Below are positions 28,501 through 37,818 of a stretch of 64,000 nt of DNA, piece by piece; the first letter of the stretch is position 1, and the number at the start of each line of letters is the position of its first letter. Source of the stretch: a virus. Both the position numbers and the translations under genes were made by a program. The DNA lies in the IMG/VR virus record IMGVR_UViG_3300028384_000675, positions 28,947 to 92,946 of that record; one strand, given 5' to 3'. Under the pieces are notes generated by a model. The model saw nothing but the letters and a program-made list of their open reading frames with translations. It did no database searches and was not told the origin of the DNA.

Positions 28501-31500
28501 TTGCCCCATCGTATGCTGTTAGTTTCGTTGGTGTCGCAGAAAGATCGTTCGCGTCATAGACATAGGCAGTGCCTGTATTGCTATTATCGCCCCTCGCTCC
28601 GATAACGACCTGACTAGAGGATGCTTCGATTGATATTCCAAACATTTGGTTTTCTGAAGCATCCGGAGATACCAACTTAGTTGGTTGAACAGAAAGGTCT
28701 GACTTATCGAAAACGTATACCGCTCCAGAATTATTTCCGTGATCGTCATCAAACGATCCGACTAATATCTTATCAGCAGTCGTAGCGAATCGATATCCGA
28801 AGTTATCACTCACAGCGCCATCATATGCTGTCAACTTAGTTGGTTGTGCATTAAGGTTATTTATGTCAAAGACATAAACTGCACCGGCATAAGTTGCCTC
28901 TTGATCATCCCAAGAATTTCCGACAATAATTTGATCTTCGGTAACTAGAACACGTTCTCCGAACCTTTTATCTCCTGCTTGATTATGCATATCATATGCT
29001 GTCAGTTTTGTTGGAGTAGCAGAAAGGTTGTTCAAATCGTACACGTAAACTGAACCAGAGTTAGGTTGCCCATCATCATCACCATATGATGTTACAGCTA
29101 ATATATTAGAATTTAAAGAAGAATGCCTGCCGAAGGAATCACCCGCAGCACCATCAAACGCAGTTAGTTTCGTTGGTTGGGCAGATAGATTATTCGCGTC
29201 AAAGACATAAACTGAACCAGAATTAGACCCGTTGTCATCGTCTCCTGCTGCTGACACAACCACATAATTCGTACCAGAGATTACTTCCTCATAACTCCAT
29301 GCGATCGCATCACCTTCTGGATCAGTTCCGACTGCAGTGATCACAGTGTCCTGACCTTGAGTCAACGTGTAAGCAGACTGGATTCCAGTCACCGATGGCG
29401 CTTGGTTGACGTAAGTAAAGTCAAAGTCAGAAGTTGCTGAAGTTGCGTTACCTTCTGAGTCAGTCGCAGTAATGCGTAACTGGAAGTCAGCATCAGCAGT
29501 TCCTGGCGTTACTGTAAACACGTTATCAGATTGTGTTACAGTGACACCGTTGAGTTGTGAAGGAGCAGAAACTGCAGCGACTGCCCAACCGAAACGATCG
29601 TCGTAAGCAGCATCAAATGCGAACAACTTAGTTGGTGCTGCTGATAGATCGTTTCTATCATAAACCCATACTGACCCATTTCTGCCATCGTCCATATTGG
29701 CGCCAATTACAATACTGTCTTCATTTATAGAGATATCTTGTCCGAAGTATTCGGATTCAGTATCGCCATCATCAGGTGCCGTGAGTTTTGTTGGAGCAGC
29801 AGAAAGATCGCTAGTATCATAGACATAAACTGCGCCTTGATAAGCATTACCATTTTCTGATTTTCTTTCTGCACCAACTACAAGAGACCCATGACGTGCA
29901 TCGACCCGCTCTCCAAAGTAACTATTTGACGTTAAATCTGACTCAGTAATAATTGTTGGCGCTGCTGATAGATCACTCAGAGCGTAAGCAAAGACTGCAC
30001 CTTTTCTACCATTATATCCCATGGCACCAACGTAAAGATTAGTGTCATCAGAAGCGAGGTAACAACCTAACTGTAAGTAATCTGTACCATCTTCGAGTTT
30101 TGTTGGTGCTGCTGATAGATCGCTCAGAGAATATACATAAACTGCTCCGTGATTATAAGAACCATGTTGTCGGCAACCAACATAAACATTATTGCTGTCT
30201 ATGTGTACAGCTCTTCCAAATTGATCAGAACTACCGCCATCAGGTGTAACCAACTTGGTAGGAGTTGCACCTAAATTAGAAGCGTCATAGACATAAACTG
30301 CACCGGCATTAGTCGTTTTTGTATCGTCGTTGATTGCAGAGACTACTACATGCGTTTCAGTTGCTGAAATTGCCCAACCCACATTGTCAGACGCAGTTGA
30401 TGGTGATAGTATTGTTGGTGCTGCTGATAGATCGCTTAAATCATAGACGTAGGCGCTACCAAAATTGTTCCCTCCGGTGTCATCGGAATAAGCACCAACG
30501 TAAAGTTTAGTGCTAGTCATAAACATACTCGCACCATAATTGCCGGAAACTGGTGATAATTTAGTTGGTCGAACAGATAAATTGTTAGCATCATAGACAT
30601 AAACTGAACCAGAGTTAGTTCCGTGAACGTCATCGAGCGGTGCACCAACAGCAATATAACTTGATCCAGACTTAACTTCTTCGAACGACCATGTAATCGC
30701 GTCACCTTCTGGATCAGTTGCCGCAGCAGTGATCACAGTATCCTGACCTTGAGTCAGCGTGTAAGCAGACTGGATTCCAGTGACGGTTGGCGCTTGGTTG
30801 ACATAGTCGAAGTTGACCGTTGCTGGTACAGTTGCCGTGTTACCGTTTGAGTCAGTCGCCTTGATGTTCAATGTAAACGAAGCATCCTGAGTTCCTGGCG
30901 TTACTGTGAACACGTTATCAGACTGTGTTACAGTAGTTCCGTTGAGTGCAGATGATAATACATTATATTCATTAACATTCTTAGAGTCATTGTAGTCCGC
31001 AACAAAAACCTTACCAGATCCGAAACCTATACCCAACTCAGAATAATTATATGAGTATTCAGATGGATTGTATGATCCTGCTAAAGCATTTGTACTTAGA
31101 TCATATATCCTCATCTCACCAGAATTATGATTCAGTATCAAATATCCATCAGAGACAGATATCTGTTCAGATATCTGACTACTAGAATATGAAACTACAT
31201 CAGAGAGTCTATTTCCAGTGGTAGCATCGTATACGAAGATGGTTCTTTGGTCCGAAACATAAATCTTATCGTTCGAAATCTCAACATCCGCTATCTCATT
31301 AACTCCATCGAAATCGATTCTAAATGAACCATTTTGATAATCTGTGATGTCTGGATATACAGTTAAGTGTTTTCCATATGAACTCTTGCTAGCCACTACA
31401 ACCTTATTCTCTTCGGATACTATAACTTCTCCCCATTTAGCATATTCTACAGCACCTTGTGGATCAGCAATCCATCCATCTATTTCAGCATATGTGTTTT

Positions 31501-34500
31501 TGTCGTAAATACGAATTGCACCAGATTGGTTTCCTGATTGATGTCTCCCATGAGCACCAACAACAATTCTATCGGTTGTCACAGTGACAGCGAAACCGAA
31601 TTTTTCACCGTTAGATCCAGATGGGTTGTAGATTGATTGGAGTTTATTACCATTCAGGTCTGCAATCACAATACCACCTGCTTGGGTTCCGCCTGTAGGC
31701 GCTAATTGCTCCCCGCCGCTGACAACAATATCGTCCCCAAAGGCAATTGAAGCGCCTAAAAACTGAGATCCGGATGTCGAATCAGGTTCTATTCTATTAA
31801 TCAATTGTCCTGTTTGATGATTGAACAGGAATACTGCTCCTCCATAACTACTATATCCAGTATTACTGATCGCAACGATATCACCGCTTACTTTTACCGT
31901 CTTCCCTGGGCGATCAGAAGACCCCGGATCTGCAAATTTATATGGTGCATAACTGTTTCGAACGAACGATTCAGAAGTTAGAGAAACAGATAGTTGCTCC
32001 TCGAACGACCATGTGATCGCATCACCTTCTGGATCAGTTGCAGCAGCAGTGATCACTGTATCCTGACCCTGAGTCAGCGTATATGCTGCGTCAATACCAG
32101 TAACGGTTGGAGCGAAGTTATGCGCTCTTGCGTCTGCTGTATCATACATTGCAAGAGAAGATCCCAAGAATGCGCGATTAGTTGGATTAGACTGGTGAAT
32201 TGTATTCAGTAGATTACCGCTCATGTCGTATACACGGAGTTCACCAGAAGAAGTCTCTGCTGCATTCTTACCGTAGTCGCCGACAACGATTCTGTTGTTT
32301 GCAACAGAGATTCGAGTGTTGTTGGTAGATGCGATCTTTTGCATATTCGATCCATCAAGGTCGAAGATGTAGAAGTGAGCGGCGTTATCTGAACCGACAA
32401 CAACCTTCTCATGTCCAATTGCGAGACCAGTACCGAAACGGGCAACACTTGTAAGTGCTGGATCGTAGAGTCTTACCTCATTAGATCCATCGAGGTCATA
32501 AAGATAAACCGATCCAGCGAAACTGTTGATTGATCCGCCGTCAGCGATAAACGCAGTAACTGCAATTTTTCCGTTACCAATAGCGATCTCATAATCGCCG
32601 AATTGATCGCTTTCAGTCTGACCATCTGTAGCAGAAATTGTATTTATGAACGTTCCCTGCATGTCATAGATATAAACCTGACCTGAATCTGTAACACCGT
32701 CAGCATCTGCCATTGGAGCGCCGACTACGATTCTTCCATGACCCGCAGCAACTTTCCAACCGAATTTGGTCCAACCGTTCTGACTTCCTGCTCCTGGTAA
32801 TCCAGCAGAAGGTTCAGTAACTTTAATTTCGTTTGAACCATCCAAGTCGTAAATGTAGAATTCCCCTAGTCCAGAACCGCCTTCATAAGTACCGACGATA
32901 ATCTTCCCATCGCTGATTGCGACTGATGTACCGAATAGGGTACTAGGTGCCGAAGGAGTTATCTCTATTGGTTCGTTTGTAGTTGCGAGATCGTATACGA
33001 AGACTCTCTGTTCAGTTCGTTGACCAACAACGAGGATTGTACCGTCGATTGCCATGTTTTCGTCAGCACCGAACTGAGAATCATTATCCATACCTGCTGG
33101 GATGAACAATTCTTTCTCGTTTGATCCGTCAAGGTCAAACGCATACAATTTGTTCGAGTAGTTGTTATTTGATGCTGCTGCAATAATTCTTCCAACAGAA
33201 GTATCATTAACAACTGGTACCGGAATCTCATAATCGAACGTTGGTGTGACCTTAGTAGAATTGCCTTCTGAGTCAGTCGCCTTGATGTTCAATGTAAACG
33301 AAGCATCCTGAGTTCCTGGTGTTACTGTGAATACGTTATCAGATTGTGTGATAGTGACACCGTTGAGTGCAGACGAAGAAACATACCCTACCATATTGTC
33401 ACTAAATGCAACATAAGTATTTGACCCAGAGATTTGATGCGATGTTCCTTGCCCAGTATAGAGATATGTACCAGAACTTAAATCCGCAAAGTCATATACA
33501 TACAATTTTCCGGTGTTATTATTCTCAGTCTTGTCTCCAACAAAGAGTCTATCTCCTGATACGGCAAGATCTGAACCGAATTCATAACCCGTATTGGAAG
33601 GTTTGTATATGATTGCTGGATTGGCACTCAAGTTATTCCTATCGAACACCCATACGCTTCTATCACTTTCTTTCTGGACTATTACATGATCAGAAGAAAG
33701 TGCAACACTTCTACCAAATTTAGCGCTTCTAATAGCAAACAAAGGTACAGATATTGGCGCTGCAGACAAATTTTCAGTATCGTAAATATACGCTGCTCCG
33801 GAGTTTGCCTGAGATCCATTATATTCAAACGGTATACCAACGACAAAATGCGTTCCGAAAGCGGCAATGGAACAGTCTTGTAAAGTTGCAGACGCATTTA
33901 GTACTGTTGGAGACGCAGATAAATCGTCAAGGTCATATACGACCAAAATTCCATAACTTTGACCTGACGCAGTCGACTGCGAACAGATCAACTTATTACC
34001 CGAAACGACGATATTTTCACCAAAATCACGATTCATTGCAGAATTTGGCGAAGTTAGTACTGTCTTGTTAACAGTATACGGATCGACGGTACCAGAACCT
34101 AAATCATTCAGATCAAATACCCATATTGCACCGCGATTGTTTGTTAATGATGGATGACCTACAATTAGGTGATTATCTGTAATTGCAATTGATTCTGCAG
34201 TAGATTGATACTGTATTTCAACTTCATGGGTAGATAAATCATTTAGGTCATATATTCTTATTGAATTACCACGCTTTCCTGCTAATTTACCGCCGCCAAC
34301 AGTCATCATTATCAGAGGATCTTGAATGGTTTCGATTAGTTCCATTGTAGACGGGTTGTACAAATATGTGTCGTAACTGCTTTTAACAAAAACGCCTGAT
34401 CCCAGTACTTCTTCGAACGACCATGTGATTGCATCGCCTTCTGGATCAGTTCCGACTGCTGTGATCACAGTATCCTGACCTTGAGTCAGTTCATATGTTG

Positions 34501-36406
34501 AGTCAACGCCAGCAATTACTGGTGGTTGATTGACATATATGATGTTAGTTGTTACAGATGTTGTGTTGTCTTCAGTGTCAGTCGCAGTAATACGCAAGTT
34601 GAAATCTGCATTTTTCATTTCTGCTGTTGGTGTCACTGTAAACGTGTTATCAGATTGCGTGATAGTGACGCTGCTCGCTGGAGCAGTGTTTGCTGAAACT
34701 CTAATTCCAAAGAAATCCCGATATCCACCATCGAATGCTGTTAACTTGGTTGGTGCTGCGGATAGATCGTTTAGATCATAAACATAAGTCGAACCGGCTT
34801 GATTTTCACTATAACTCGATCCGACGATAACATGATCGTCAGTTATCGCAACATCTGATCCGAAAAATTCGAATTCAGAGTCGCCGTCATCTCCCACATA
34901 CAATTGAGTCGGTTGAGCAGAAAGGTCGCTTAGGTCAAAGACGTAAACAGCACCTTGATACACTTGTCCATCCATTGTTTTTCTATGGGCAGCGATTACA
35001 GCAAAATTTTCGTTCGCTACAATCCTATCTCCGAAGTTGTCTCGACCATGACTAGTTGGTGGAGACGATCCATCAAACGCTGTTAGTTTCGTTGGTTCGG
35101 CAGAAAGGTCGTTTAGGTCATAGACATAAACTGCACCAGTATCGATACCTAGATCGTCGTCACCCACGGCGCCAACAAACAATTTACTGCTTGTCAATTC
35201 AATGTCGGCACCAAATTGGTGCGCGGCACCAGTGTACTGGTTTGTCAACAAATCACTTGGCACGATTTCAGTTGGAGCGGCAGAAAGATCGTTTATATCA
35301 TAAAGGTATACTATACCTTCGTCGACGGTGGGATTCCCAGCATCGTTTGTTCCATCCACCCTAGACACGCCGACAGCAAGATAACTTTCGTTCAAAGACA
35401 TATATTCTCCGAACTTATGTTGATTGCCGCGCGGATCTTCGAGTATCTTAATTGGATCAGCAGACAAATCATTCAAGTCGTAAACATATACAGCACCTTT
35501 GGATCCATTTGACGTACTGATATACCCATCGAACGCACCAACCACAAGTTTGTTACTATTGACAGCGATACGCTTTCCAAATACAGTCCACTCTCCTTGA
35601 TCAGGTGGAACTATTTTTATTGGATCAGCAGAAAGGTCGCTGGTGTCATAAACATAAACTGCGCCGCCGGCACTGAGACCGGAGTCAGTTTTGACATAAG
35701 AACTAATGAAAAGTCTTTCAGGAGTAACTAAAACGTCGCCCGCACCAAACTGATCACTCGCAGCACCATCAAATGCTGTCAACTTAGTTGGCGCTACAGA
35801 TAAATTGTTTGCATCATAGACATAAACTGCACCAGCGTTAGATCCTTTATCATCGTCACCACTTGACGTTACAACTATATAACCGCCGCTTCTAAGTTCT
35901 TCGAACGACCATGTGATCGCATCACCTTCTGGGTCAGTACCAACTGCAGTAATTACGGTGTCCTGACCATATGTCAGATTGTAAGTAGATTGGATTCCAG
36001 AAACGAATGGTGGGAAGTTGATCATCAATTCTGGTTGGAATGATATTGAATCGATTACGTAATCATTCTTACCGTACCAACCAGTGTGGAATTTAAGGTC
36101 TGGATTGTAGTCTGCTGCGGTAGGTCGCATTGATACTGTATCGAGATCAACCGAATCCTTACCATAAATTCCAGTGTGGAATTTAAGGTCTGGATTATAT
36201 GTGGCGTCCGTTGGTTGTAACGATATTGAATCGATTACATAACCGTCACCCTTACCATACCATCCAGTGTGGTATTTTAAATCTTCATTATAATCTGCGG
36301 AAACTGGTCTAATCGAAGTTGTAACGACTACGACTTCCTCTATCTCTGCTTCAAACCAGCTTTGCTTACTTCCTGCTAATGCCGACGTTAGGTGTCTAAA
36401 GCGCAT
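24941..36406 (-). CDS. Giant integrin-like FG-GAP propeller adhesin (3821 aa before stops)
   Basis: This is a huge modular protein. It begins with three short repeats (SISLQPTDATYNPDLKFHTG type). About eight FG-GAP beta-propellers follow, with blades such as DQFGAGDVLV and KLVVGAFDG plus GAVYVYDLNDLSA. They are separated by cadherin/Ig-like linkers (QSDNVFTVTPGTQDASFTL, NQAPSVTGI, YTLTQGQDTVITA, TDPEGDAITWSFEE). Four linkers occur in a row near residues 2730-3090. Some blades hold calcium-loop-like DDDNGSNSG motifs, as in integrin alpha chains. GGGAGAG precedes the ATG. No signal peptide is seen, as expected for a virion protein. It probably forms a long bead-like fibre. Two stop codons cut the last propeller (see the following continuation). 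The copies near the C-terminus are almost identical in DNA. Confidence 0.85.
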   Translation of the reverse strand: MRFRHLTSALAGSKQSWFEAEIEEVVVVTTSIRPVSADYNEDLKYHTGWYGKGDGYVIDSISLQPTDATYNPDLKFHTGIYGKDSVDLDTVSMRPTAADYNPDLKFHTGWYGKNDYVIDSISFQPELMINFPPFVSGIQSTYNLTYGQDTVITAVGTDPEGDAITWSFEELRSGGYIVVTSSGDDDKGSNAGAVYVYDANNLSVAPTKLTAFDGAASDQFGAGDVLVTPERLFISSYVKTDSGLSAGGAVYVYDTSDLSADPIKIVPPDQGEWTVFGKRIAVNSNKLVVGAFDGYISTSNGSKGAVYVYDLNDLSADPIKILEDPRGNQHKFGEYMSLNESYLAVGVSRVDGTNDAGNPTVDEGIVYLYDINDLSAAPTEIVPSDLLTNQYTGAAHQFGADIELTSSKLFVGAVGDDDLGIDTGAVYVYDLNDLSAEPTKLTAFDGSSPPTSHGRDNFGDRIVANENFAVIAAHRKTMDGQVYQGAVYVFDLSDLSAQPTQLYVGDDGDSEFEFFGSDVAITDDHVIVGSSYSENQAGSTYVYDLNDLSAAPTKLTAFDGGYRDFFGIRVSANTAPASSVTITQSDNTFTVTPTAEMKNADFNLRITATDTEDNTTSVTTNIIYVNQPPVIAGVDSTYELTQGQDTVITAVGTDPEGDAITWSFEEVLGSGVFVKSSYDTYLYNPSTMELIETIQDPLIMMTVGGGKLAGKRGNSIRIYDLNDLSTHEVEIQYQSTAESIAITDNHLIVGHPSLTNNRGAIWVFDLNDLGSGTVDPYTVNKTVLTSPNSAMNRDFGENIVVSGNKLICSQSTASGQSYGILVVYDLDDLSASPTVLNASATLQDCSIAAFGTHFVVGIPFEYNGSQANSGAAYIYDTENLSAAPISVPLFAIRSAKFGRSVALSSDHVIVQKESDRSVWVFDRNNLSANPAIIYKPSNTGYEFGSDLAVSGDRLFVGDKTENNNTGKLYVYDFADLSSGTYLYTGQGTSHQISGSNTYVAFSDNMVGYVSSSALNGVTITQSDNVFTVTPGTQDASFTLNIKATDSEGNSTKVTPTFDYEIPVPVVNDTSVGRIIAAASNNNYSNKLYAFDLDGSNEKELFIPAGMDNDSQFGADENMAIDGTILVVGQRTEQRVFVYDLATTNEPIEITPSAPSTLFGTSVAISDGKIIVGTYEGGSGLGEFYIYDLDGSNEIKVTEPSAGLPGAGSQNGWTKFGWKVAAGHGRIVVGAPMADADGVTDSGQVYIYDMQGTFINTISATDGQTESDQFGDYEIAIGNGKIAVTAFIADGGSINSFAGSVYLYDLDGSNEVRLYDPALTSVARFGTGLAIGHEKVVVGSDNAAHFYIFDLDGSNMQKIASTNNTRISVANNRIVVGDYGKNAAETSSGELRVYDMSGNLLNTIHQSNPTNRAFLGSSLAMYDTADARAHNFAPTVTGIDAAYTLTQGQDTVITAAATDPEGDAITWSFEEQLSVSLTSESFVRNSYAPYKFADPGSSDRPGKTVKVSGDIVAISNTGYSSYGGAVFLFNHQTGQLINRIEPDSTSGSQFLGASIAFGDDIVVSGGEQLAPTGGTQAGGIVIADLNGNKLQSIYNPSGSNGEKFGFAVTVTTDRIVVGAHGRHQSGNQSGAIRIYDKNTYAEIDGWIADPQGAVEYAKWGEVIVSEENKVVVASKSSYGKHLTVYPDITDYQNGSFRIDFDGVNEIADVEISNDKIYVSDQRTIFVYDATTGNRLSDVVSYSSSQISEQISVSDGYLILNHNSGEMRIYDLSTNALAGSYNPSEYSYNYSELGIGFGSGKVFVADYNDSKNVNEYNVLSSALNGTTVTQSDNVFTVTPGTQDASFTLNIKATDSNGNTATVPATVNFDYVNQAPTVTGIQSAYTLTQGQDTVITAAATDPEGDAITWSFEEVKSGSSYIAVGAPLDDVHGTNSGSVYVYDANNLSVRPTKLSPVSGNYGASMFMTSTKLYVGAYSDDTGGNNFGSAYVYDLSDLSAAPTILSPSTASDNVGWAISATETHVVVSAINDDTKTTNAGAVYVYDASNLGATPTKLVTPDGGSSDQFGRAVHIDSNNVYVGCRQHGSYNHGAVYVYSLSDLSAAPTKLEDGTDYLQLGCYLASDDTNLYVGAMGYNGRKGAVFAYALSDLSAAPTIITESDLTSNSYFGERVDARHGSLVVGAERKSENGNAYQGAVYVYDTSDLSAAPTKLTAPDDGDTESEYFGQDISINEDSIVIGANMDDGRNGSVWVYDRNDLSAAPTKLFAFDAAYDDRFGWAVAAVSAPSQLNGVTVTQSDNVFTVTPGTADADFQLRITATDSEGNATSATSDFDFTYVNQAPSVTGIQSAYTLTQGQDTVITAVGTDPEGDAIAWSYEEVISGTNYVVVSAAGDDDNGSNSGSVYVFDANNLSAQPTKLTAFDGAAGDSFGRHSSLNSNILAVTSYGDDDGQPNSGSVYVYDLNNLSATPTKLTAYDMHNQAGDKRFGERVLVTEDQIIVGNSWDDQEATYAGAVYVFDINNLNAQPTKLTAYDGAVSDNFGYRFATTADKILVGSFDDDHGNNSGAVYVFDKSDLSVQPTKLVSPDASENQMFGISIEASSSQVVIGARGDNSNTGTAYVYDANDLSATPTKLTAYDGATSDMFGQHVAISSDKVVVSAYADDDRGAQSGSVYVFDANDLSAQPTKLTAFDGAATDMFGTGLAVTSEQIIVGAYGGPGSTYTGVVYVYDINDLSAQPTRLTAYDGAGADYFGYSVSANNLSSQLNGVTVTQSDNVFTVTPAQQDATFQLTFKATDSNGNVTSTTSDFDFTYVNQAPSLGGIEPAYTLTQGVNEVIVPVVSDAEGETVTMSYEEVLGEGVPSGMNGTTVTQNGNDFTVTPGQQDANFTLRFTATDESGNQTNFDSEFTLDYNDAPSITGVDSSYTLDQGQDTEITVTTSDSDGDTVSLTYAVTSGDLSGTTVTQAGNVFTITPGDQDATFQLTFTATDTNGAATTATSDITFDYNAAPVITGIESVYTLTQGVDEVIVGMSSDADGDAVTWSFAEVLNGGVPSGLNGTAITQNGGEFTVTPGTADANFTIRFTLTDTAGNTDTRDADFSLTYVNQAPSVTGIDSTYTLTQGQGTVITAAATDPEGDTVTWSYEAVSSTSQDQLFVSAIQSNSYQGYVYVYNPTDLTEEPTLLTAPNGSSAERFGFSMEIDSDKIYIGEMMSDESDETWGGAVYIYDRSDLSAAPTMLTGEAQNNLRFGSGISVTDDLLIIGAYGWGPTTNSNDDYTGKVYIYNKSDLSLQATLTPTNGDHRDYFGLGGGITVTSNHILIGSMGDDDNSTDAGAVYVYDVNTYAFVQKLTAPDASESDRFGGYSIKTYGGKIYISAVTADHNSNGTSGGAVYVYNESDLSFVEKLVAFDAAEGDYFGMSVLPHEDKLFVGAHQRNSSAGAIYVYNINNLSAAPTVLESPATGAMLGYNTTIIGDKLYSSAHRKDASTGGMYVYILSDLSAAPELVNPPAGTGTSISFGFNAVGSVAPSPLGDVTVAQSDNVFTVTPGQQDADFQLTFKATDSEGNVTSVSSDFDFTYVNQAPSVTGIESSYLLTAGGSGTAITAVGTDPEGDAITWSYEEVASGSSYVVVGAWGDGDNGSSSGSVYVYDANNLSATPTKLTAFDAAAGDCFGENVFATADKIIVGARLDDDNGSQSGSVYVYDANNLSATPTKLTAFDGAAGDFFGISIATAADKIIVGAYGEDSYTGSVYVYDINNLSAQPTKLTAFDGAANDKFGYSITTSSDKIVVGANGDDFNGSVYVYDANDLSAQPTKLTAFDGASFDSFG

Positions 36407-36473
36407 TTTACTCTCCCAAAATCTGTTAAAAAAAACAGGAAAACTAAATATTCCCCTATTCTAGTCTTCGTTA

Positions 36474-36932
36474 TTAAACTTCTATTGCTTCGCCAACATA
36501 AGCGCCATAGATCGAAGAACCTACTTTCCAGAGGTTAATAATATGTGTTCCAGCGGTGCTAATAGTGTCAGGCGCTTCACCATTAATCCACTTGGTGGTT
36601 GGCCATGTAATAGCGTGATTATTGCTTTCGATATGAAGTGTAATGCTTTCGCCTGATGCCCAACCTGCTGCATATGAATATGTTGTTGCGCCTGACAGCG
36701 TGTGAACTGCGAGACTTCCGTTAGATGGGTCGATCGAAACTGATGTTCCGTTAAGCGAATCAACGCCTTCAACATAGTTATCAGCAGTTACTGATCCAGA
36801 AAAGGTTGAAGGGACAAGATCTGATACAGTAATTTTCTTAGATACATCCTCACTAACGTCAACGATTGCTACTACGTCGTCGTTTGATGGGGATCCTGAG
36901 AGTTGTGGAAGATCTGTGAATTTAATTGCCAT
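36474..36932 (-). CDS. Small fibre-like protein D with the shared anchor
   Basis: A 152-residue protein. Residues 1-45 are the anchor seen in other fibres (IKFTDLPQLSGSPSNDDVVAI, VSEDVSKKITVSDL). The remaining ~100 residues form a small beta domain (NNHAITWPTTKWINGEAP, ending YGAYVGEAIEV) of the type found at the tip of many marine phage fibres. AGGAG precedes the ATG. It lies just before the FG-GAP giant and may help attach it to the baseplate, which is inference from position and the shared anchor. Confidence 0.7.
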   Translation of the reverse strand: MAIKFTDLPQLSGSPSNDDVVAIVDVSEDVSKKITVSDLVPSTFSGSVTADNYVEGVDSLNGTSVSIDPSNGSLAVHTLSGATTYSYAAGWASGESITLHIESNNHAITWPTTKWINGEAPDTISTAGTHIINLWKVGSSIYGAYVGEAIEV

Positions 36933-37104
36933 TTTAGATTTCTCCTAAAATTTTTTTTTAGTTTTAGTTTTATGACGACATTATAGGAATCTAATGTCAG
37001 ATTGACGATTCCATTATAACCACCACATACATCAGAATCTAATTTACGAAAAAAATGTGTGATATGAACAAGCGATTTCTAACTTATTTATAAGAAAAAT
37101 ATTT
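36933..37104 (-). promoter_or_regulatory. Long leader before fibre protein D
   Basis: A 172-base stretch without a gene, the longest in the window. TATAAATA lies at its upstream end (37085-37092), 152 bases from the ATG, much farther than at other genes. Two TATAAT-like words occur inside (near 37013-37018 and 36980-36985 on the plus-strand numbering) without a clear -35 box. Nothing else is recognisable. Confidence 0.45.
37085..37092 (-). promoter_or_regulatory. Late promoter upstream of fibre protein D
   Basis: TATAAATA on the minus strand, 12 bases after the end of gene 15 and 152 bases before the ATG at 36932. Confidence 0.75.
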
Positions 37105-37818
37105 CTAAGATAAGGCGCTGTCTTCGATGCTGCTAAAAATTTCAGAACCATCCAGATTCAGGGTGTCAACGTCATATTGTGTAATGACAGGTTGATTCCT
37201 TGAAGCATCTTTATATAGGTTTATTTTCATTTCGAAATCTAGCGTGTAGATGATAGTTCTTCTTGCTTCGAGAACTGCCTCGTAATCGTCAGAAAATGTG
37301 ACACCCTGTAATGTAATTGGTGTATCTTCTTTGACGTCATCAAAATCTGATAGCGGATTCACAGTAAGAGTATAGTGAGGTGTGAAGTATGGTAGGACTT
37401 GCTCAACCACTTGTAATGCATCGTCCTGGGACTTTGCATAGATGTTCAATTGAAAGTTAATATTGTATGGTGAAGGACTGTATAACTTAGTGCGAGTGCT
37501 CTCAGTATCCGTGTCACCTCCCTTTGGGCAGAAGTTCATTTTCGGTAATTGCCGCGATGGGTCGTATTGCATTGCTACAATCTCAAATGACATACGAGGC
37601 AATTTGATCGCGATCTGACGTTCGTCTGCTCCAGCAGCATTCAATTGATCAATACGTGCTAGGAAATCTCTTCTTGGACCATAGGATAATGGGACCTTGG
37701 TTTCGCTCAAAATATTACCGGAACTGTTTTTACGAATAATATGAATGTCATTGAACAGCGTACCGAATACAGCAACCGCTTTTCGTATTCTTTGATTGTA
37801 GAAATGATCACCGAACAT
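37105..37818 (-). CDS. gp15: Tail sheath terminator / tail completion protein gp15
   Basis: A 237-residue orthologue of T4 gp15 (272 residues), the hexameric ring that caps the sheath and tube and joins the tail to the neck. The start MFGDHFYNQRIRKAVAVFGT matches the MFGYHFYN start of T4-like gp15 proteins, and the segment NINFQLNIYAKSQDDALQVVEQVLPYF is also characteristic. The gene overlaps the stop of gene 14 by one base, so translation is coupled. In T4 gene 16 follows. Here the adhesin block begins instead. Confidence 0.92.
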   Translation of the reverse strand: MFGDHFYNQRIRKAVAVFGTLFNDIHIIRKNSSGNILSETKVPLSYGPRRDFLARIDQLNAAGADERQIAIKLPRMSFEIVAMQYDPSRQLPKMNFCPKGGDTDTESTRTKLYSPSPYNINFQLNIYAKSQDDALQVVEQVLPYFTPHYTLTVNPLSDFDDVKEDTPITLQGVTFSDDYEAVLEARRTIIYTLDFEMKINLYKDASRNQPVITQYDVDTLNLDGSEIFSSIEDSALS

